DNA of 64,000 bases, taken from Ipomoea triloba (lineage: Eukaryota > Streptophyta > Magnoliopsida > Solanales > Convolvulaceae). Below the pieces are notes generated by a model, which made no database searches, was not told the origin of the DNA, and worked only from the letters and a program-made list of their open reading frames with translations. Positions within the stretch are counted from its first letter, which is position 1; every line of letters begins with the position of its first letter. The stretch is from assembly GCF_003576645.1 (NCBI RefSeq), contig NC_044917.1:18139151-18203150 (forward strand), written 5' to 3'. A program made the translations under genes and the position numbers. Shown here piece after piece: positions 58,481 to 64,000 of the stretch.

Positions 58481-59356
58481 AAAAAAATTGATAATAAAAT
58501 ACGACGTCGGTTAATTAAATAACCAAAGTCTTATGTCTTACGCAAACAAAAAAAATGATAATAACATACGACGTCGGTTAATTAAATAACCGAAGTTGTA
58601 TGTCTTATGCGAAAAAAAAATCATAATAATATATAATGTCGGTTAATTAAATAACTGAAGTTGTATGTCTTACGTGAAGTTTTTATATACCAGCTAGTAG
58701 AGTAAAACTCTAAACACTTTAAAAATTTTATGTGTAGTTTCGCCGTCATTTGTTCACAACTCTTATCCCCGCCAGTAGTGTAAGTCTCCCTTATCTCTCT
58801 TATCTCCCCAGTCTCAAACTAGCCTTAGCTTTTTTGTTGAACAATTCAAGATCGAAGAATGGTGGCTCACAATATGGAGTCTTAACAGCGGATGATATGG
58901 TATATACTTGGATATGATGATCTTCGTCCTAGAATATATTAGATAAATGGTTCCTAGTTTTCTTATAGTAAATGGTTCCTTCTAGTATAAATAGTGGTAT
59001 ATACTCTGATCTGATCTAGGAATATGAAGTTTATTGCGAGAAAACAATCGCGAACGAACGGCGTAAGTCATTTTTTTTAACAACTTACGATATAATGTCG
59101 GTTGTTTTATCTCTTTTTTATTTTTTTTAATAAAAGAGAGATACTTAAAAAAAATAGAGAGAGATATGACGTCGGTTGTTTTTAAACAACCGACGTGGTA
59201 TCTTAATTGTTTTTTTTTAAAAAAATGACATACGACGTTTGGTTTTAAAACCAAAGTCGTATTATTTATTTACTACGTCGAGAATAACAATGTCGCAAAA
59301 TAACCGACGTTAAATGTTACAAATAACCGACGTTAAAAGTATTTTTTGTAGTAGTG
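58480..59356. mobile_element. Remnant of a non-autonomous CACTA element
   Basis: Contains repeated ATACGACGTCGGTTAATTAA blocks (58499, 58567 and a decayed one at 58630), more ACGTCGGTTGTTTT-type inverted pairs at 59095-59270, and ends GTAGTAGTG at 59356, mirroring the CACTACTAC end of the element at 8570. A matching left terminus was not found. Probably related to the CACTA family of the window start. No transposase. Confidence 0.65.
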
Positions 59357-59960
59357 TCTACTTAACACTTCTGGTTTCTAGGCAATTTATCACCTTGTAG
59401 ACGTCAGAATAAGACTTTGTTGTATTTATAGAAGTTGTAGCTCTTTCAAATATCATTCGAATGCCATTGGAATCACTTAATTTTGTGATTCGTAAGATGA
59501 GATATGCTTAAAATACCGGGACATTTCCTAGCAGAAAAAATACAGAGCAAAATGGAGTGACGCTGGCATTCACGGTGTAAATGCTAGCGTTAGCCATGAT
59601 ATTCACTTAAAAATGCATATTTCGTTATCTCTTTTGTTCCTTTGGGTCCCGGGTGATGCCATGATATTTCTAAGTCCCTCGTTTTCACTCTATTGACATA
59701 TTATGACCCCTGGAACACACCTTTGTGCCGAGATGACTTCAAAACAAATCCAATTGATCTCCAATTTACATGATGTTACAATCATCAACACCTCCAAATC
59801 ACCTAAATGACAAAGGGGAATTAAATAAGGACATACTTTAGCTTCAAATTAACATGAAATCATACGAGTTTGATATCAATTGTGCACATAAAAGTACCAA
59901 AAATTTCCGTTTAACTAAATTTAATTAAATAATTATAATAAATATTTTATGAAAATGTTT
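59357..59960. other. Intergenic, probable old retrotransposon sequence
   Basis: Non-coding. I see no ends or motifs that fix an identity. Confidence 0.3.
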
Positions 59961-59967
59961 AACTCTT

Positions 59968-60795
59968 GTTTATTCAATTTTTTGTCCTAGATTTATAGGT
60001 AGCAGTATACTTTTTGTCCTTTTCTTTTCAAAACATCCTTGTTTGGTCCTAGTATTAATGTGGCATGACCGTTTTTTGTTATCCGTTAACAAAAATGTTT
60101 AAATGGCGTTAAATACAAGGACGTTTTTATTCAGTTCTAAGTGTTAATTCATCCATGTTGGTCCTCACATATTGTGGCATGACAATTTTTTTTGTCCTCT
60201 GTCAAAAAAATATGTTTAAATGACATTAAAAATGATGTTATTAACCACTTAAAATCCTTCTTTTGTCTTCTTGGTAATAGAACCAATAGTCTTGTGAAGT
60301 TTTATGAAGTACACTTATGCACTAGACTTAAAGTTGCTATCAAGTAGACTTGTGATTTTTTCAATTCCAATTTTTTAGTTTTAGTAGTAGACTTATGTAT
60401 TGATAATATTTTTATTACTAAGAAGAAAAATAGAGGATTTTGAGTTGTTAATAATGTCATTCAAACATATTTGCTGACGAAGGAAAAAACGGTCATACCA
60501 CAATAGTGCTAGGATCAACACGGATAGTTTGAAAAAAAAAAAACAAAAAAATAAACTAAAAGTGGAAAGACACATATAAATATAGGACGAAGAAAAAGGA
60601 AAAGGACTTAGCACTTATAATTGAATAGACCAAAATGTTCTTGTGTTTAAGTTCTTTAAACGGTTTTTTTGACAGAGGACCAAAAAGGGTAATGCCACAA
60701 TAATATATACTAAGATCAAAGGTGAATATTTTGAAAAAAAAAACTAAAAATTGACTAATACTTATAAATCTAAAACAAAAATTGAATTAACTCTT
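59968..60795. mobile_element. MITE or foldback element with about 30-bp inverted ends
   Basis: The left end TTATTCAATTTTTTGTCCTA with GATTTATAGG is mirrored by the right end CTTATAAATC then AAAACAAAAATTGAATTAA. Inside are several TTTTTTGTCCTC-type words in both orientations. About 830 bases, no gene. A related fragment is at 32120-32370. Confidence 0.5.
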
Positions 60796-61140
60796 TAATA
60801 AAAATAGTATAAACTATTATTCGAATATCTCTTGAAGCTACATTAGTTGTAAATATATTCGTAATAAATGGTTCTCACTCGCATCTAATGTCAATCATTC
60901 GTCTAATGCTTACACAAGTACAAAAGCTAGCTAATTGGATGCGTTCAAACTCTTGTATCAAGGTTTCATCCAAATATATAAAAGAAAAATAGTTAAAATT
61001 TTGAAAAAATGAAAAAGAAAAAACAAGAAACAGTGAAACTTGAAACTAATTAATTAAAAATGAAAAAGAAAAAACATGTTGTACACAATTGATGAACTTT
61101 TCACATTTTTAGTTTTACCATTGGTTACCATCCAAAATCT

Positions 61141-61150
61141 CTCTATAAAT
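61141..61150 (+). promoter_or_regulatory. TATA box of LTP copy 3
   Basis: CTCTATAAAT 143 bases before the ATG, followed by CGCCCAATCACTAAGCCAAT, matching the order seen in copies 1 and 2. Confidence 0.72.
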
Positions 61151-61292
61151 TCGCCCAATCACTAAGCCAATCAAAGATGCATCACAGCCCCAAGTTTCCT
61201 CTTAACTTACACAATTGGATGTCCATATATATATGGGGCCCGGCCTTGAGAGATGATCAGATCAGAATAGATTAATTACGATACTAATAAAA

Positions 61293-61571
61293 ATGAAGGC
61301 CTTTAACTTCATGACACTAGTTGTTCTATTGCTTCTCTTGGGAGAAGCACAATTTTCATTGGCTACATGCGACGCGAAGCAGCTCAACCCTTGCCTAAGC
61401 GCCTTAACGTTCAACTTACATCCACCACCACAATGTTGCGAGAGGCTTAATCAACAGAAGCCTTGCTTCTGCCAATACGTCAAGAATCCCAAGCTAAAGG
61501 ATTATCTTGTCAACTCCGCAGCTGCCAAGAAAGTCTATGAACTCTGCAAGGTTACAATGCCCAAGTGTTGA
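61293..61571 (+). CDS. Type 2 non-specific lipid-transfer protein, copy 3
   Basis: A single-exon, 92-residue secreted precursor in the opposite orientation to copies 1 and 2. The signal peptide is about residues 1-24 (MKAFNFMTLVVLLLLLGEA). The mature part has C-X7-C-X13-CC-X8-CFC-X24-C-X6-C. It differs most in the loop before the CC pair (NLHPPPQ in place of TKPSQL). Expected role as for the other copies: apoplastic lipid binding. A conserved TATA box lies upstream. The downstream block at about 61715-61770 resembles the 3' flanks of copies 1 and 2. No defect seen. Confidence 0.93.
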   Translation: MKAFNFMTLVVLLLLLGEAQFSLATCDAKQLNPCLSALTFNLHPPPQCCERLNQQKPCFCQYVKNPKLKDYLVNSAAAKKVYELCKVTMPKC

Positions 61572-61979
61572 AGAAATCTCTATTTCTCTTTATCATATAT
61601 ATGATATATCCTAAAGTATTATATTCCGTCCATCTGTGTGCCCTATATTATTACTAACAGCAAACACCTATCTCTTTCTCGTTCTATTTTTAATTTTTGT
61701 ATGTCTCGAATATTAAAATCATAGCCTGCTTGGTTATGATCTTTGTACTAGTTATATGTCATCATTTGTAGATATGAAAGGCTATCGTGCCCTTGCCTAA
61801 TAAATAGGAATCGTGTCTAATAGTTAAATTTAACCAAGTTTTATTTAAATTATTTTATATATACAAATATAAAATAGAAATGTAGTAAGAACATTTTGAC
61901 CAAATATACTGCATAAACATTCAATAAAGAAAAGAAATACAATTAAAAATTTATCTTAACAGTTACACTAAGATACAGA

Positions 61980-62440
61980 ATTGTTTTATCAAAATTTAAA
62001 TGTCAATTATTTCTAAAATTTTATTTTCAATTACAATTAAAACCCATGTTTGAATTATATAAACATTATTATCATGCATGTATAAATGCTGCTAATTAAA
62101 GCCTAAAGGATTGACAATTTTAAGAAAGAAATATGTTTTTTGAAGGAGTACATCTTAGACTCTACTTTTATTGCCCATCAGATATAGAAATATTGGATGG
62201 GAAACTATTAAGGAAGAGGGTCGTTGAGCTCTTTCCATCTTTCTTAATAGTTTGGATTTGGAAAAATGAGCACACACAAAGGAGACAATCATTATTGTGT
62301 GGACCGTAGCCACACAGCTGTGTGAAACACAACCTTAAATTTTCTAACACTTAAAATACATTATTATTATATATAATACATAAAGCACATTATTCTAATT
62401 CATAAAATATATGATCTTATCCAAGAAATTTTATTATTTT
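61980..62440. repeat. Segment duplicated at 56960-57400
   Basis: See the partner entry. Same orientation, with indels such as an added ACATC at 62149. It lies 410 bases past LTP copy 3. Confidence 0.8.
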
Positions 62441-62539
62441 AACAAATAAAAACTTAAAGTTCTATTTGATTTTAATCACAAAACATCTTATCCTTAATTA
62501 GATTAAAAAAGAAAAGAAAAAGATAAAAGATAAGAAGAA

Positions 62540-64000
62540 GAGAACCAGGACACAGCAAATGATAACGCAGTTCGGAGCTACACTCCTACATATGCGGGGC
62601 ACTCACGACAGCCTAATCCACTAGATGTTTGCCATGATTACAGAGAGATGAAATGCTAATCATACATAAGGACCAAATCCTATTACATCAACATTCACGG
62701 GAAAGGATTCATACAGCCGCAACTTGTAGTGCCAGTAATAAAATCAGTGATTAAACTCACTTACAGTCAATAAATATTCAGAATAGTGTTGTTCGAATTT
62801 CACACCTATAAGTCATCATTTAAAGCTTTAAACTCCATCCTTTATATAGTAATACCAAGTAATAAACTCTCCCAACAATTTGCTTGATAATCTCCTCAGA
62901 ATATTGTTGTCCATTCATTTAAAAACCAACCACAAACCATGCTGAAATAGTCAAACTGATATATGGACCAACCTATACTAAGACAATGTAAATTAAAAGA
63001 ACCTAAGGTTTGTCAAATGATATAGCCAACACTAATGTGCACCATTTGTGCACATACAAACTCCCCCTTTTGGCAATTATTTGACAAAACCTAAAAGACA
63101 AATATACATTGGCAAAACATAGTTACAAAGATAATTTTATTTAACAATGCCACAAGTATATTCGTTTACAATTATAGCCCAGACAAAAGAAGACATATTT
63201 CAAGTCTCACTTACTGTTCCAGAAGATCCTACTTGAAGAATAAATTCCTTTAGCATACTTTAGACTGATCATATATCAACCACGGGACTGCCCGTACAGT
63301 ACAACTAAGATATATCCAACCACACTTAATATTCAAATAGGAAAGCCATCAGATAAGAGAAAACCAAATAGATTAGTCCATAATCAGTGCTAGAAAACAA
63401 CCGAGATAATGTCCAACAGTAAACCATATATAACAAACGAGAAAAATAGACCATACTAGGACCAGACATTATTACCAAAACGAAAAATATTACCAGAATA
63501 AGCAGTAGTAGAACAAGAGCAGCAGTCCAAAAAAAAAAACCCGCAATAGCATTCCAAAAAATAACCCGCAGTAGCAGTCCAAAAAATAATACCAGCAACT
63601 TCAAGAAATATACCCAAATACTCGCCCTAAATTAGCATTTTCTCCCCCTGTTTTGTCAAATAACTGACAAAGTGATGCATTCATTGGAAGAACATATCAT
63701 AGACGCAACAAACCACTCGTTGCATGAAGTATTTATACTAGTTCATTTCTTTTTTCAAATTACTAGCTGTTAGGTTTGTTTTCGTTTTCCCTATTCTTAT
63801 GCTAATGTCTGTTTATTACTGTTGCCTCCTTCAGTATTTATGGGGCTTAAGGCTTGAGTTTAGATCATCATTTTTTTGAATTTGAATTTGAATTGTCTGA
63901 TGACATTTGGGAGAAGAAGAACTCCAATATTCTTCAATTTAATTATCTGTTTCCTAGCCTTGTTCATTCTACCTGCAACCATAGGGAGAAAAACACCAAA
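62540..64000 (-). mobile_element. Probable LTR-retrotransposon edge, runs out of the window
   Basis: The sequence GATAACGCAGTTCGGAGC with ACACTCCTACAT is a phrase often seen in plant copia LTR or leader regions. CTCCCCCTTTTGGCAA (63070) and TCTCCCCCTGTTTTGTCAAA (63643) read as purine tracts on the minus strand. 63490-63600 has a repeated GCAGTAGCAGTCCAAAAAATA. A 92-codon hydrophobic minus frame (63326-63604) lies in this low-complexity part and is not supported as a gene. Confidence 0.35.

Noticed and set aside
63326..63604. Hydrophobic 92-codon frame that resembles a membrane protein
   Set aside because: Rich in Leu/Phe because of a purine-rich repeat on the opposite strand, and located in probable LTR-retrotransposon sequence without a supporting motif.

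Overview
This is plant nuclear DNA, most likely from a eudicot. It is AT-rich and packed with transposable elements. The only genes that look intact are three intronless copies of one small gene for a type 2 non-specific lipid-transfer protein (nsLTP2): minus strand near 12.1-12.4 kb, minus strand near 31.0-31.3 kb, and plus strand near 61.3-61.6 kb. I cannot name the species; an asterid would fit, but that is a guess. Single N characters at 6975, 9188, 17604, 20450, 21864 and 50312 mark contig joins. Sequence is duplicated exactly across most of these joins, so parts of the window are assembly artefacts.

Layout. 1-8570 is the 3' part of a CACTA (En/Spm) DNA transposon. It holds a broken TNP2-type transposase, a broken multi-exon second gene with a Transposase_24-like part and a Ulp1-type cysteine protease domain, subterminal palindromes of ACGACGTCGG type, and the terminal repeat. 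Its last part is repeated twice by contig overlap (to 11117). The first LTP gene follows. 14576-17754 is a minus-strand Helitron with an RPA-like exon, and a plus-strand non-autonomous Helitron (14709-16258) sits inside it. 17.9-24.3 kb holds terminal-inverted-repeat elements with GTGTGAGACGGTCTC-like ends, a long inverted duplication at contig joins, a tandem array of about 90 bp units, and a probable captured cytochrome P450 N-terminus. 26.7-28.6 kb is a decayed RPA70-like gene. The second LTP gene is followed by a SINE.

The centre (32.9-56.9 kb) is a nest of insertions whose order can be read from target-site duplications. A decayed Helitron end (32888-33292) was hit by a Ty1/copia element (33293-56894). 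The copia element was hit in its integrase by a non-coding LTR element (36000-43111, duplication GACCC), which itself took a Harbinger-like element and a Mutator-like foldback MITE. The copia element also took a SINE (43629-43714) and, in its RNase H region, a Ty3/gypsy element with 3.4-3.9 kb LTRs (45380-56212, duplication GCCTT). Those LTRs hold 48-bp coding-like arrays, one of which has grown into 144-bp higher-order repeats. The gypsy interior is largely deleted and contains a solo LTR. The last 7 kb holds a segment duplicated on both sides of the third LTP gene, a CACTA remnant, a MITE and the edge of another LTR retrotransposon.

Working together: the three LTP copies share coding sequence and a TATA box; copies 1 and 2 also share about 350 bp of upstream and 200 bp of downstream sequence. 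They are therefore a dispersed tandem gene family pushed apart by transposons. I found no bacterial-style system, CRISPR array or rRNA. I see no new multi-gene functional system; the most unusual signals are structural.
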